A stretch of DNA of 64,000 nucleotides from Nocardiopsis alborubida (GTDB lineage: Bacteria; Actinomycetota; Actinomycetes; Streptosporangiales; Streptosporangiaceae): the NCBI RefSeq assembly GCF_012396365.1, contig NZ_JAAXPG010000015.1:124001-188000 (forward strand), written 5' to 3'. Of this stretch, positions 16,427-25,689 are shown piece by piece (position 1 is the first letter of the stretch; every line of letters starts with the position of its first letter). A program made the translations under genes and the position numbers. The notes below the pieces were generated by a model. That model saw only the letters and a list, made by a program, of their open reading frames with translations. It had not been told where the DNA came from and searched no databases.

Positions 16427-17263
16427 TCAGACGCCGTCGAAGTCGTCGGGGTCGGGGCCGAACCTGCTGTCGGTGTTGAGACCACTGATCCGGTCCATCT
16501 CCGCGCGGGAGAGCTCGAAGTCGAAGACCTGGAAGTTGGAGCGGATGCGCTCGGGGGTCACCGACTTGGGGATCACCGCGTTGCCGAGCTGGATGTGCCA
16601 GCGCAGCAGCACCTGCGCGGGCGTGCGCCCGTGCTCCTCGGCGACCGCGACCACGGTCGGGTGGTCGAGCAGCTTGCCGTGTCCCAGAGGGCTCCACGCC
16701 TCGGTGACGATGCCGTGCCTGGTGTCGAAGGAGCGCATGTCCGCCTGCGTGAGCAGGGGGTGCAGCTCGATCTGGTTGACCATGGGCGTGATCCCGCCCT
16801 CCTCCATGACCCGCTCCAGGTGCGGGCGCTGGAAGTTGGACACGCCGATGGCGCGGACACGGCCCTCGGCGTAGAGGCGCTCCAGCGCCTTCCAGGTCGG
16901 CACGTACAGGTTCTTGCGGGGCATCGGCCAGTGCACGAGGTACAGGTCGACGGTGTCCAGGTTCAGGCGCCCCAGGCTGGCCTCGAAGGCGCGCAGGGTG
17001 GCGTCGTAGCCCTGGTCGGGGTTGGCCAGCTTGGTCGTGACGAACAGCTCGCCGCGCTCCAGGCCCGAACGGCGCAGCGCCTCGCCGACCCCCTCCTCGT
17101 TGCCGTAGGCGGCCGCGGTGTCGATGCTGCGGTAGCCCGTCTCCAGTGCGGTGGAGACGGCCGCCACGACCTCCTCCTGGGGCACCTGCCACACACCGAA
17201 GCCCAGCTGCGGAATGCGCAGACCATTACCCAGAGTGAGTTCTGGAACTGTCATCTGCTGCAT
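16427..17263 (-). CDS. Aldo/keto reductase (AKR5-type, 2,5-diketogluconate reductase-like)
   Basis: About 278 aa. NADPH-dependent reductase of the (beta/alpha)8 AKR fold. The catalytic tetrad is visible: Asp-Tyr in SIDTAAAYGNEEGVG, Lys in TTKLANPD and His in YLVHWPMP. The cofactor motif IPKSVTPERIRSNFQVFDFEL is present. Closest families reduce 2,5-diketo-D-gluconate and small aldehydes; the substrate is unclear. Three in-frame ATGs occur (17272, 17263, 17254). 17263 has the best-spaced purine tract (GGGGG ending ~9 nt upstream). Confidence 0.9.
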   Translation of the reverse strand: MQQMTVPELTLGNGLRIPQLGFGVWQVPQEEVVAAVSTALETGYRSIDTAAAYGNEEGVGEALRRSGLERGELFVTTKLANPDQGYDATLRAFEASLGRLNLDTVDLYLVHWPMPRKNLYVPTWKALERLYAEGRVRAIGVSNFQRPHLERVMEEGGITPMVNQIELHPLLTQADMRSFDTRHGIVTEAWSPLGHGKLLDHPTVVAVAEEHGRTPAQVLLRWHIQLGNAVIPKSVTPERIRSNFQVFDFELSRAEMDRISGLNTDSRFGPDPDDFDGV

Positions 17264-17272
17264 CTGTCTCAT

Positions 17273-17662
17273 CCCCCGTCAGCGCCGAACGGTCTGCCTT
17301 GTTCTTCCAGCGTGCGGTCTTCCCCCTACCGCAGTCGCATACTGCCACGTCCGGGCGGGTCGCGGTCCCCGATGCGCCGTGGTTGTGCGGGCTTTTTACC
17401 GTCCACGTCCGGTGACCGCCGCCACGGAGGGACATCCCGGACACAGGGGGCGCCGTGCGGGCGGTGAGGGTCCCGGCGAGGGCGGTGCGGTGTCCCGCGC
17501 CGCGTCCCCTCGGCCTCCTCCGCCACAGCGGAACCTCTCACGCGCCACTGTGCTCTCTCCTTTCTCCTGCCCCGCTGGAAGCGGCCTGCCCACACGTCCT
17601 TCCCGTCCCCGGGGACGAAGACGCTGCCGATAGGCTTCCCTGGCCGTTCTGGAGGTGGGGCG
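17273..17662. other. Divergent promoter region, AKR and PucR genes
   Basis: This 390-bp gap between the divergent aldo/keto reductase and PucR-type regulator holds no gene that I can support. The first ~70 bp are relatively AT-rich and likely contain the reductase promoter. CGATAGGCT (about 17627-17635) before the regulator could be its -10, but without a clear -35. Confidence 0.4.
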
Positions 17663-18847
17663 ATGGGACACGAACAGCGTGCCCGGGTCGGTGCCGAGCT
17701 GGCACGGGAGCGGGCCGGGCTGGTCGAACGCATCGTCGCCGAGGTGCACGCCGAGGTCCCGGCCTACCGCGCGCTGCACGGGTCCCAGCTCACGGAGGTG
17801 CGGGCGATCACCGGGTGGTTGATGGGCCGGTCGCTGGAGCTGTGGGCGGCCGGGGCGACGCGGCTGCCGCCCGAGGACGTGGAGCGGCTGCGGGGCATCG
17901 GCCGCTCGCGCGCGGCCGACGGGCGCTCGATCGGCGCGGTGGTGCGCGCGCACCGGGTGGGCTCGGCGGCGGCGGTGCGCCTGGTCGCCGAACTCGCGTC
18001 CGACCGGCTCGACGCCGCCGACGTGTTCGCTCTGGGCGAACTGTGGCTGACCTCGATCGACCAGATCTCCGAGAGCCTGACCGCTGGCCACGCCGAGGCC
18101 GCGCACCGCCTGGACGCCGACCTGGAGCGGGCCCGCCGGGCCTTCCTGGACGACCTGCTGATCGGTCGGCAGGCCTCGCGCGGGGCCATCCGCGACCGGG
18201 CTCGGACCCTGGGCATCGCCCCGCCCGACCCGGCGGTGCTGGTGGTGGCCGAGGCCGACGGCGGCCCCTCCGACGGGGCGCCGCCGCGAACGGCCGCGCT
18301 CGCCGCCGGGGTGGAGCTGTTGGGCCTGGTGGAACCGGTGGGCGCCGACCCGCTGGTGACCACCCGCTCGGGGCGGGTGGTGCTGCTGCTCTCCCCCGAC
18401 GACGCCGACCGGGTGACCGCCGTACTCGGCGGGCGCCCCTGGCGCGGGTGCGTGCTGGAGCCGCGCGCGCTGACCGACATGTCGGCCGCCTACCGGCTGG
18501 CCGACGACGCCCTGGAGACCGCGCCCCCGCACGCCTTCGACTCCCGGGGGCTGCTCGGGGCCTCCGACGCGTGCGTGCTGGCGCTGATCAACGGCGGTCC
18601 GGTCACTCCGGCCGCGGTCCGCCGCACCGTGCTGGGGCCGCTGCTGGCCGAGGGCAACGCCCACCTGCTGGAGACGCTGCGGGCCTACCTGCGCGAGGGC
18701 GCGGCGACCACGGCCGCGGAGGCGCTGCACGTGCACGCCCAGACGCTGCGCTACCGGCTGCGGCGGGTGCGCGAGCTGACCGGACACGACCCGCACCGGC
18801 CCTGGCAGCGGTTCGTGCTGGAGACCGCCTGCGCCGTCGCCCCCTGA
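17663..18847 (+). CDS. PucR family transcriptional regulator
   Basis: 394 aa. The N-terminal ~160 residues are the helical RsbRD/PucR-associated domain. The middle is a GGDEF-like degenerate domain. The C-terminal PucR HTH occupies roughly residues 325-392 (LLETLRAYLREGAATTAAEALHVHAQTLRYRLRRVRELTG), with the family signature H-x-x-T-L-R-Y-R-L. GGAGGTGGGGCG gives a strong ribosome site. PucR proteins usually activate nearby catabolic genes; here no obvious target lies beside it except the divergent aldo/keto reductase. Confidence 0.9.
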   Translation: MGHEQRARVGAELARERAGLVERIVAEVHAEVPAYRALHGSQLTEVRAITGWLMGRSLELWAAGATRLPPEDVERLRGIGRSRAADGRSIGAVVRAHRVGSAAAVRLVAELASDRLDAADVFALGELWLTSIDQISESLTAGHAEAAHRLDADLERARRAFLDDLLIGRQASRGAIRDRARTLGIAPPDPAVLVVAEADGGPSDGAPPRTAALAAGVELLGLVEPVGADPLVTTRSGRVVLLLSPDDADRVTAVLGGRPWRGCVLEPRALTDMSAAYRLADDALETAPPHAFDSRGLLGASDACVLALINGGPVTPAAVRRTVLGPLLAEGNAHLLETLRAYLREGAATTAAEALHVHAQTLRYRLRRVRELTGHDPHRPWQRFVLETACAVAP

Positions 18848-18870
18848 GCCGTCCCGCACGGACGGGCTCA
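18845..18870. terminator. Hairpin that contains both convergent stop codons
   Basis: TGAGCC-GTCC pairs with GGAC-GGGCTCA over 18845-18870 with one bulge. The left arm starts with the PucR TGA stop, and the right arm ends with the complement of the opposite gene's TGA. It acts as a compact bidirectional terminator candidate. Confidence 0.6.
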
Positions 18871-19305
18871 GGACGCCGCGGACGGCTCGTCCCCCTCCGG
18901 CGACACCTGGAGAAGGACCCGGTCGCGGTAGTCCTGGAAGGACTTCCATCCGCCGTCGTCGTCCTCCCCGCGCAGGAAGTCGCCCGTCGAGCAGTCGACG
19001 GCGCGGCAGCCGAGCACCTCGGCCATCCGGAGGACGGCGGACACGGCGTCACCGCCGCGGACGTGGAGCATCACGCTCCTGACCGGGTCGGCGGTGCCGA
19101 TGTTGAGCTCCATCCCCCACCCCTGTTCCTCGTCCCGGAGGTATCCCCAGGCCGGATCGGACAGGTCCGCCGCGGGGAAGGCCTCGCGTAGCGCCGCCAG
19201 GAGCCGTGACAGCGGCGCGATGGGCTCGGGCCCCGGGCCCTCGGGGATGTCGTCGACGGACTCCGCGTCCGCGGGCGCCGGCGTCAACAGCACGTCCCAG
19301 CTCAT
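18868..19305 (-). CDS. Hypothetical protein (MSWDVLL-type)
   Basis: 145 aa, acidic and soluble. It begins MSWDVLLTPAP, followed by SRLLAALREAFPAADLSDPAWGYLRDEEQGWGMELNIG and VMLHVRGGDAVSAVLRMAEVLGCRAVDCSTGDFL. Proteins with the MSWDVL start and a DP-x-WG motif are frequent in streptomycetes, and some occur as immunity-like proteins, but I cannot name a function. Two short helices and a central sheet are predicted by eye. No neighbour suggests a role. Confidence 0.75.
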   Translation of the reverse strand: MSWDVLLTPAPADAESVDDIPEGPGPEPIAPLSRLLAALREAFPAADLSDPAWGYLRDEEQGWGMELNIGTADPVRSVMLHVRGGDAVSAVLRMAEVLGCRAVDCSTGDFLRGEDDDGGWKSFQDYRDRVLLQVSPEGDEPSAAS

Positions 19306-19457
19306 GGGATCCCTCTCTCTCGGGAATGCTCCAGCCGGACACTAGCGGCCGTCTCCGACGGTCCCGGTACGCCGCGGCCCGGCGCACCGCCGCCCCGGGA
19401 CCTGACGGCCCCTCTGGCCGGTGAAAGCACGGGAAACTTACCCGCGGTTGGCGCGAG

Positions 19458-19483
19458 GTTAGGGCCCCGGGAGCGGTGGGTAG
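19458..19483 (+). promoter_or_regulatory. Sigma-B-like promoter of dps
   Basis: GTTA (19458-19461), a 16-nt spacer, then GGGTAG (19478-19483) followed by CCG, about 77 nt before the dps start. It fits the actinobacterial general-stress sigma consensus (GNNT-N14-16-GGGTA) and shares GGGTAGCCG with two other promoters in this window. Confidence 0.6.
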
Positions 19484-19559
19484 CCGAGACTGGCAGACGG
19501 AGCGCGCCGCCGTGCGCGCTCCCCGCGACACGAGTCACACCGACTGGAGGGGGACCAGA

Positions 19560-20153
19560 GTGACGACCGCAGACCGCAAGGCCGGAGCGCCCAAGCCCAG
19601 GAGCAGCCAGCCCTGGCTGCACCAGAGCGGCGAGGAGATCCAGGAGTTCGGGACGGTCCGCCAGTTCCCGGTCGGGCTGTCCTACGACACCCGGATGTAC
19701 TCGTGCCAGCGGCTCAACCAGGTGCTGTGCGACACGCGCATCCTGCACGACCTGTACAAGAAGCACCACTGGCTCATGCGCGGTCACACCTTCTACCAGC
19801 TGCACCTGCTGATGGACAAGCACGCCGGCGAGCAGACCGCGCTGATCGACGACCTGGCCGAGCGCGTGCAGACCCTGGGCGGTGTGGCGGTCGGCGACCC
19901 CCGGCACGTCGCGGAGATCACCAGCATCCCGCGCCCGCCCGACGGCGTCGAGGAGGTGCCCGCGATGCTCTCCCGCCTGCTGGAGGCGCACGAGGCGATC
20001 CTGGAGGACTGCCACGACGCCGCCGCGCGCACGCAGGAGCTGGGGGACGACGGCACGAACGACCTGCTGGTGTCGGACGTGATCCGCACCAACGAGCTCC
20101 AGGCCTGGTTCGTGGCCGAGCACCTGGTGGACACCCCGCTGGTGCGCACCTAG
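19560..20153 (+). CDS. dps: Dps-family DNA-binding ferritin
   Basis: 197 aa. It oxidises and stores iron and protects DNA during starvation and oxidative stress as a dodecamer. The four-helix ferritin fold carries the Dps ferroxidase signature: KKHHWLMRGHTFYQLH with His70 and His82, then MDKHAGEQTALIDDLAERV with Asp86 and nearby Glu. An N-terminal basic extension (TTADRKAGAPKPRSS) probably contacts DNA. The GTG start is chosen because GGAGGGGGA precedes it and longer starts lack a site. A sigma-B-like promoter lies upstream and a terminator downstream. Confidence 0.92.
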   Translation: MTTADRKAGAPKPRSSQPWLHQSGEEIQEFGTVRQFPVGLSYDTRMYSCQRLNQVLCDTRILHDLYKKHHWLMRGHTFYQLHLLMDKHAGEQTALIDDLAERVQTLGGVAVGDPRHVAEITSIPRPPDGVEEVPAMLSRLLEAHEAILEDCHDAAARTQELGDDGTNDLLVSDVIRTNELQAWFVAEHLVDTPLVRT

Positions 20154-20169
20154 GGCGGAACGCACGTGA

Positions 20170-20201
20170 CGAGGGGTCCGGCGGTCGCGCCGGGCCCCTC
20201 G
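20170..20201 (+). terminator. dps terminator
   Basis: A 13-bp stem (CGAGGGGTCCGGC, 20170-20182, with 20189-20201), one G-T wobble, 6-nt loop, 16 nt after the dps stop. Confidence 0.75.
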
Positions 20202-20245
20202 ACGTGTCCGGGGGTTGACGGGGCGCGGCCGCGTCGGAGACAGTT

Positions 20246-20290
20246 CTGCAATCGGTTGCAGGGGTGTCTCCCCCCTTGAAGAAAGCGCTT
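20246..20290 (+). promoter_or_regulatory. LacI-type operators before pectinesterase
   Basis: CTGCAATCGGTTGCAG (20246-20261) is a near-perfect palindrome of the TGCAAnCGGTTGCA kind bound by LacI-family sugar repressors. GAAAGCGCTTAC (core AAGCGCTT 20283-20290) is a second CG-centred palindrome of the same class. Both lie 24-68 nt before the pectinesterase start. No LacI regulator is in the window. Confidence 0.65.
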
Positions 20291-20313
20291 ACCACACGAG
20301 AGGGGCCTCTCCC

Positions 20314-21375
20314 ATGGTCCGCCGCAGCTCCCCCACCGCCTCCGGCGCAGCGCACGCGGGCGAGGCCTCCCGCCCCGGCCGGCCCTCCCCCGGAGCGGAG
20401 GGCCGGGTGATCACCGTGGCCGCCGACGGCTCCGGCGACCACACCGGCGTCCAGGCCGCGGTCGACGCCGTGCCCGCGGGCGGCGCCGAACGCGTCACCA
20501 TCCGCGTCGGGGCGGGCGTCTACCGCGAGCCGGTGGTGATCCCCGCGGACAGGCCCGGCATCACCCTGCTCGGCGCGACCGGCGACCCGCGCGACGTGGT
20601 CCTCACGTACGACCGCGCGGCGGGCACCCCCAAGCCCGACGGGAGTACCCACGGCACGTCCGGCAGCGCCAGCGTCGTCGTCTCCGGGGACGGCACGCAC
20701 GTTCGCGACCTGACCTTCGAGAACTCCTGGCTGCGCGAGGAGCACCCCGGCGTCACCGCCACCCAGGCGGTCGCGGTGCGCGCCACCGGGGACCGGCTGG
20801 TCTTCGACAACGTGCGCTTCCTGGGCCACCAGGACACGCTGTACGCGGACTCGCCGGACGAGGACACCCCCTCCCGGCAGTACTACCGCGGCTGCTACGT
20901 CGAGGGCGACGTGGACTTCGTCTTCGGCCGGGGCACGGCCGTGTTCGACGCGTGCGAGTTCCACTCCCTGGACCGGGGCAGCGACACCGACAACGGCTAC
21001 GTGACCGCGCCGAGCACCCGGCCCGGCCGGGAGTTCGGCTTCCTGGTCACCCGCAGCCGCTTCACCAGCCAGGCACCCGCCGGGACCGTCTACCTGGGCC
21101 GCCCCTGGGTGCCCAGTTCGCACCCGGACGCCGAGCCGCGGGTGCTGGTCCGCGACTCCTGGATGGGCCCCCATTTCCGTGAGGAGGGGTGGATCGCGAT
21201 GGCCTCCGGCCACGACTGGCGGCGGTTCCGGATGCGCGAGTACCGCAACTGCGGCCCCGGCGCGCTGGTCACCGGGGACCGTCCGCAGATGGACCCGGCC
21301 GAGGCCGCCGGGCACACCGCCGAGGCCTACCTGGCCGGGGACGACGGGTGGAACCCGGTGCTCATGACGCGGTGA
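20314..21375 (+). CDS. Pectinesterase family protein
   Basis: 353 aa. Carbohydrate esterase family 8: it demethylates methyl-esterified galacturonan. The right-handed beta-helix motifs are present: ITVAADGSGDHTGVQAAVDA, GHQDTLYAD from residue 171, the catalytic DVDFVFGRG near residue 198-206 and YLGRPW near residue 267. No signal peptide is visible at the chosen ATG (MVRRSSPTASGAAHAG), nor upstream, which suggests a cytoplasmic enzyme acting on imported oligomers, or an undetected non-classical export. The 3-prime end overlaps the opposite-strand ABC permease by 14 bp. Two LacI-type operators precede it. Confidence 0.9.
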   Translation: MVRRSSPTASGAAHAGEASRPGRPSPGAEGRVITVAADGSGDHTGVQAAVDAVPAGGAERVTIRVGAGVYREPVVIPADRPGITLLGATGDPRDVVLTYDRAAGTPKPDGSTHGTSGSASVVVSGDGTHVRDLTFENSWLREEHPGVTATQAVAVRATGDRLVFDNVRFLGHQDTLYADSPDEDTPSRQYYRGCYVEGDVDFVFGRGTAVFDACEFHSLDRGSDTDNGYVTAPSTRPGREFGFLVTRSRFTSQAPAGTVYLGRPWVPSSHPDAEPRVLVRDSWMGPHFREEGWIAMASGHDWRRFRMREYRNCGPGALVTGDRPQMDPAEAAGHTAEAYLAGDDGWNPVLMTR

Positions 21376-22229
21376 CGCCCCAGCGCCGGCGGATGGAGCG
21401 GTCGGCCCAGTTGAAGAACACGTCGATGAGGATGCCCACGCACAACACGATGAGGACGTAGGCCAGCAGGCCCTCGGAGTCGTTGAACTGGCGGGCCTGG
21501 CTCAGCGCCCAGCCGATGGAGTTCTGCTGGTCGATGATGACCAGCAGCTCGCCCGCCATGAGCGAGCGCCAGGCGAAGGCCCACCCCTGTTTGAGGCCGG
21601 TGACGAACATCGGCAGGGCGGCCGGGACGATCAGCAGCGTGTAGTGCTGCACGCCGCGCAGCCCCATGGCCTGGCCCGCCCGCAGCAGCTGCGGGGACAC
21701 GTAGTCGATCCCCGAGGTCAGCCCGCCCGCGATGGAGGGCGCCGCGCCCAGGACGATCACGAACATGATGGCCGACTCGCTGATGCCGTAGAGCAGCATC
21801 GCGAAGGGGAACCAGACGATGGAGGGCATGGTCTGGAGGCCCGTGATGAGGGAGCCGATCGCCACGCGCAGCGGCGCGAAGCGCGACACGGCGAGCCCCA
21901 GGGCCACGCCCACGGCCAGCGCCAGCGCGAAGCCGGCGAGGGCGCGCCGCAGGGTGACCCCGAGGGCCTCCCAGAACTCGCCGGAGGAGAGTTCGGCGAA
22001 CAGGCGCGGCAGCACCTGGTCGGGGCCGGGCAGCACGTAGACCGGCCGCCACCCGCTCCACACCACGGCCTGCCAGGCCACGAGCACGATGGCCACGGCC
22101 GCCAGCTTGGGCCAGGTGACCGCCCAGGCCCTGGCCGCCACCCGCGCGGCGGTGGGGCGCTCGGACCGGCTCCGGGGCCCCATCTCCAGGGCGTCCAGCC
22201 CCTGGACGTGGCGGTCCCGCGTGCTGGGG

Positions 22230-22240
<11 letters not shown>
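21362..22240 (-). CDS. ABC transporter permease, sulfonate/taurine/nitrate type
   Basis: 292 aa, six predicted transmembrane helices after a ~45-residue cytoplasmic lead. The binding-protein-dependent permease EAA-type loop appears as QLLRAGQAMGLRGVQHYTLLIVPAALP. It resembles SsuC/TauC, which pass aliphatic sulfonates or taurine through the membrane. It is the last gene of a three-gene operon, its ATG lying inside the end of the ATPase gene (11-bp overlap). Neighbouring sulfur genes favour a sulfonate over a nitrate substrate. Confidence 0.9.
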
Positions 22241-23005
<765 letters not shown>

Positions 23006-23009
<4 letters not shown>

Positions 23010-24061
23010 TGTTCCTCCTGGAGTCCGGCGACCTCGTCCCGTCCGTCCTCGCGCAGGAGGCCGTTGAGCGGGTCGAGGGCGTAGATGCCGTTCAGGTCGA
23101 CCGGGTCGAGCAGGCCGACGGCCTCGGCGTGCTCGGCCCCGGCGGCCAGGGACGGTGCGATCGGGTCGACGGTGAAGGTCATGTTGGCGAAGGCCGCGGC
23201 GACGACCTCGGGGTCGGAGCGGCTGCCGGTGAGGTCGTCCAGGTGGGTGGCGGCGGCCTCCCGCGCGTCCTCGGGGTGGGCGTTGATCCAGTCGACGGTG
23301 TCGATGTGGCCGCGCAGGAGGCGCTCGACCGCCTCCGGGCGGGCCTGGAGGAAGTCGGCGTTGACGATGACGTTGGTGGTGACGAAGTCGCCGCCGGTCC
23401 CGGTCCAGCGCTCGGCCTCGTCGAGCAGGAGTTCGCCCCCGGCGTCGACGACCAGTCGGCTCAGGTGCGGTTCGGGGAGCCAGGCGCCGTCGACCTCGCC
23501 GAGGGCGAAGGCGTTGACGGTCTCGGCGTTGGTCTGGGGCAGGATCGACAGGTCGCCGCCGCCCTCGGTGTCCACGCTCCACCCCTGTTCGCGGGCGAAC
23601 CAGCGCAGCGCCACGTCCTGGGTGTTGCCCAGCTGGGGTGTGGCCAGGGTGGTGCCGGTCAGCTCGTCGACGCCGTCGATGCCGGGGCGCACGACCAGGC
23701 CCGCGCCGCCGGAGGTCGATCCGGCGATGACGCGCAGGGCGGCGCCCTCGGACTGCGCCCAGCCGTTGACGGTGGGGCTGGGGCCGACGAAGGCGGCGTC
23801 GACCTCGCCGGAGAAGACGGCGTTGATCGCGTCGGGGCCCGCGTTGAAGGTCTGGGTGATGAGGGGGACGTCCTGGCCCAGGGCCTCCTGGAGGATGCCG
23901 TTCTCCACGCCCACCAGCGCCGGGGCGTGGGTGAGGTTGGGGAAGTAGCCCAGGGTGAGCCCGGGGTCGTCCGCGCCGCCCGGGGCCCCGCACGCGGTGG
24001 CGGCCGCGGCGAGGGCCAGGGCCGCGGCGGCGGCGCGGAGCGGGGGCGTACGCGGGGGCAT
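23006..24061 (-). CDS. Sulfonate/taurine-type substrate-binding lipoprotein
   Basis: 351 aa. The signal peptide ends in the lipobox ATACG (Cys ~24), so it is membrane-anchored outside the cell. The mature part is the SsuA/THI5-like periplasmic-binding fold: LTLGYFPNLTHAPALVGVENG, then GEVDAAFVGPSPTVNGWAQ and LVVRPGIDGVDELTGTTLATPQLGNTQDVALRWF. First gene of the importer operon. A palindromic operator shared with two other sulfur units lies 67 bp upstream. The exact sulfonate is unknown. Confidence 0.92.
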
Positions 24062-24127
24062 CGGGATCCTTCGCGGGCTCGGGCGTTCGGGCTCGGGGGT
24101 GCGGGTGCGGCACCGCCGGACAGAACT

Positions 24128-24142
24128 CTACTTAACGAGTAG
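24128..24142. promoter_or_regulatory. Sulfur-unit operator, site a
   Basis: CTACT-TAACG-AGTAG, a perfect 5-bp inverted repeat with 5-nt centre, 67 bp before the sulfonate-binding protein. In gene orientation it reads CTACTCGTTAAGTAG, matching the sites before metQ and cysteine dioxygenase. Confidence 0.7.
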
Positions 24143-24412
24143 GTTTTGTGAAAGTAGGGCGCCGCCCTCCTGCCCGCCGCGCGGAACGCCCGCGCCCGTA
24201 CGGGGCCGCACGGACGAGCCCGGGGGCGGATCCACGGGAAGGAGCAGCCCAGGGCCCTTCGGGGAGGACGTCGCCCGACCGCGGACGGGACGGCGTTCCC
24301 GCTCCCGGCGCCGCGGCTGCCCGCGGCTCCCGCCTCCTGTGATACGGGTCACTCGGACGACCCGGGCGCGTCGGCTCCGGTCGCGCCCGCAGCGGCCGCC
24401 GGAGACGACGAA

Positions 24413-24441
24413 GGGCGGTGGAGCCCGATGCTCCACCGCCC
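24413..24441 (-). terminator. metQ-like gene terminator
   Basis: GGGCGGTGGAGC (24413-24424) pairs perfectly with 24430-24441 around loop CCGAT. In the minus-strand direction a T-containing tract (TTCGTCGTC) follows. Confidence 0.8.
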
Positions 24442-24499
24442 TCGCGAACGGACGGGACGTACGGGGCCGTGCGCCTGCCGGGCGCCGACCCGTGACCCG

Positions 24500-25444
24500 C
24501 TACCCCTGGTCGGCGTCGGCCTCGGGGCTCTCCTCGGCGGCGTCGTCGGCGCTGGCCTCGGGGCTCTCGGCCGCGTCGTCGGCGGCGGTCTCGACGATGC
24601 CGCCCTCGGCGTCCACGGCCAGGACCACGCCCTGCCAGGACTCCTGGATGAACTCCAGGACCCGCTCGTCGTGCAGCAGCTCGGCGAGCAGCTGGATGCG
24701 CTCGTCCTCGGCGTTCTCGGCCAGGGTCACCAGGCCGTTGGCGTAGGACTGGACGTAGTCGTCGCCCTCGGGCTCCCAGGCCAGGACGTTGGACTGCTCA
24801 GGCAGGTCGGTCTCGATGGCGTAGTTGCCGTTGACCACCGCGGCGTCCACGTCGGAGATCGAGCGGGGCAGCTGCGCGGCCTCCAGCGGGGTCACCGTGA
24901 TGTCGCGCGGGTTGTCGACGATGTCGTTCTCGGTGGCGGACGCCCCGGCCTCCGGGTCGACGGTCACCAGGCCCTCGGCTTCCAGGATGCCCAGGGCGCG
25001 GGCGAGGTTGGCCGGGTCGTTGGGGACCGCGATCTCGGCGCCGTCGGGCAGGTCGTCGACGCTCTCGACGCTGTCGGAGTACAGGCCGAGCCGCTCGATG
25101 TGGACGTCGGTCAGGTAGGTGAGCTCGGCGTCGGGCCCGTTGGCCACCCACTCGTCGAGGAAGGCGCGGTGCTGGAAGTAGTTGGCGTCCAGCTCGCCCT
25201 CGACCAGGGCGGTGTTGGGGATGTTGTAGTCGGAGATCTCCTCGACCTCCAGGTTCAGCCCGGCCTCCTCGGCGAGGTTCTCCTCGATGAAGGCGAGGAT
25301 GTCGCCGTGCGGCACCGGGCTGACGCCCACCCGCAGCACGTCCCCCTCGCCGCCGGACTCGGCGGCCTGCTCGCTGGGCGCACCGCAGGCGGCGAGCGCC
25401 AGGGTGAGGGCGGCTGCTCCGAGTGCGGCTGGAGTCGTGCGCAT
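24500..25444 (-). CDS. metQ: MetQ/NlpA family substrate-binding lipoprotein (orphan)
   Basis: 314 aa. Start ATG 25444 has AAGGAG 9 nt upstream. The signal peptide ends in LALAACG. The fold is NlpA/MetQ: VSPVPHGDILAFI, NYFQHRAFLDEW, LGLYSDSVESVDDLPDGAEIAVPNDPANLARAL and a late AVVNGNYAIETDL. These proteins bind methionine for MetNI. The C-terminal ~30 residues are a degenerate acidic Asp-Ala-Glu-Ser-Pro tail not found in typical MetQ. No metN or metI is adjacent, so it must share a transporter encoded elsewhere. Two operator-like sites and a winged-helix regulator lie upstream. Confidence 0.9.
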   Translation of the reverse strand: MRTTPAALGAAALTLALAACGAPSEQAAESGGEGDVLRVGVSPVPHGDILAFIEENLAEEAGLNLEVEEISDYNIPNTALVEGELDANYFQHRAFLDEWVANGPDAELTYLTDVHIERLGLYSDSVESVDDLPDGAEIAVPNDPANLARALGILEAEGLVTVDPEAGASATENDIVDNPRDITVTPLEAAQLPRSISDVDAAVVNGNYAIETDLPEQSNVLAWEPEGDDYVQSYANGLVTLAENAEDERIQLLAELLHDERVLEFIQESWQGVVLAVDAEGGIVETAADDAAESPEASADDAAEESPEADADQG

Positions 25445-25571
25445 GGTGCGCTCCTTCGTGATCGTGGATGGAGGATCGCGGGGACGGGCCCCGCGGCGGC
25501 CGGTACGGGTCCCGGCGGAGGTGCGGCTCCACGGACCCTGTGGGATACCGCGAAGCTGATCAGAGCCTAAT

Positions 25572-25587
25572 CCACCGAATTGGTAGG
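25572..25587. promoter_or_regulatory. Sulfur-unit operator, site b1
   Basis: CCACC-GAATTG-GTAGG, a degenerate palindrome. In metQ orientation ATAATTCCTACCAATTCGG aligns with site b2 (ATAATTTCTACCTGTTAAG), so the metQ promoter appears to carry two tandem operators. Confidence 0.55.
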
Positions 25588-25642
25588 AATTATCACTTCC
25601 CGGGCTCCCGGCACGTGGCATCGGCCACACGAACCATATTCC

Positions 25643-25657
25643 CTACTTAACAGGTAG
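25643..25657. promoter_or_regulatory. Sulfur-unit operator, site b2
   Basis: CTACTTAACAGGTAG (CTAC...GTAG arms) flanked by ATTCC and AAATTATA. It lies 33 bp before the divergent winged-helix gene and ~200 bp before metQ. It shares ATTCCCTACTT exactly with the site before cysteine dioxygenase and CTACTTAAC with site a. Confidence 0.7.
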
Positions 25658-25689
25658 AAATTATATGATCATGGGCGCATCATGGTGAC

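Larger units (their letters stand above)
24062..24499. other. Intergenic region between two sulfur transport units
   Basis: No gene supported. It holds the operator at 24128-24142, the AT-richest part of the gap and likely promoter of the binding-protein gene, and at its other end the metQ terminator hairpin. Confidence 0.5.
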
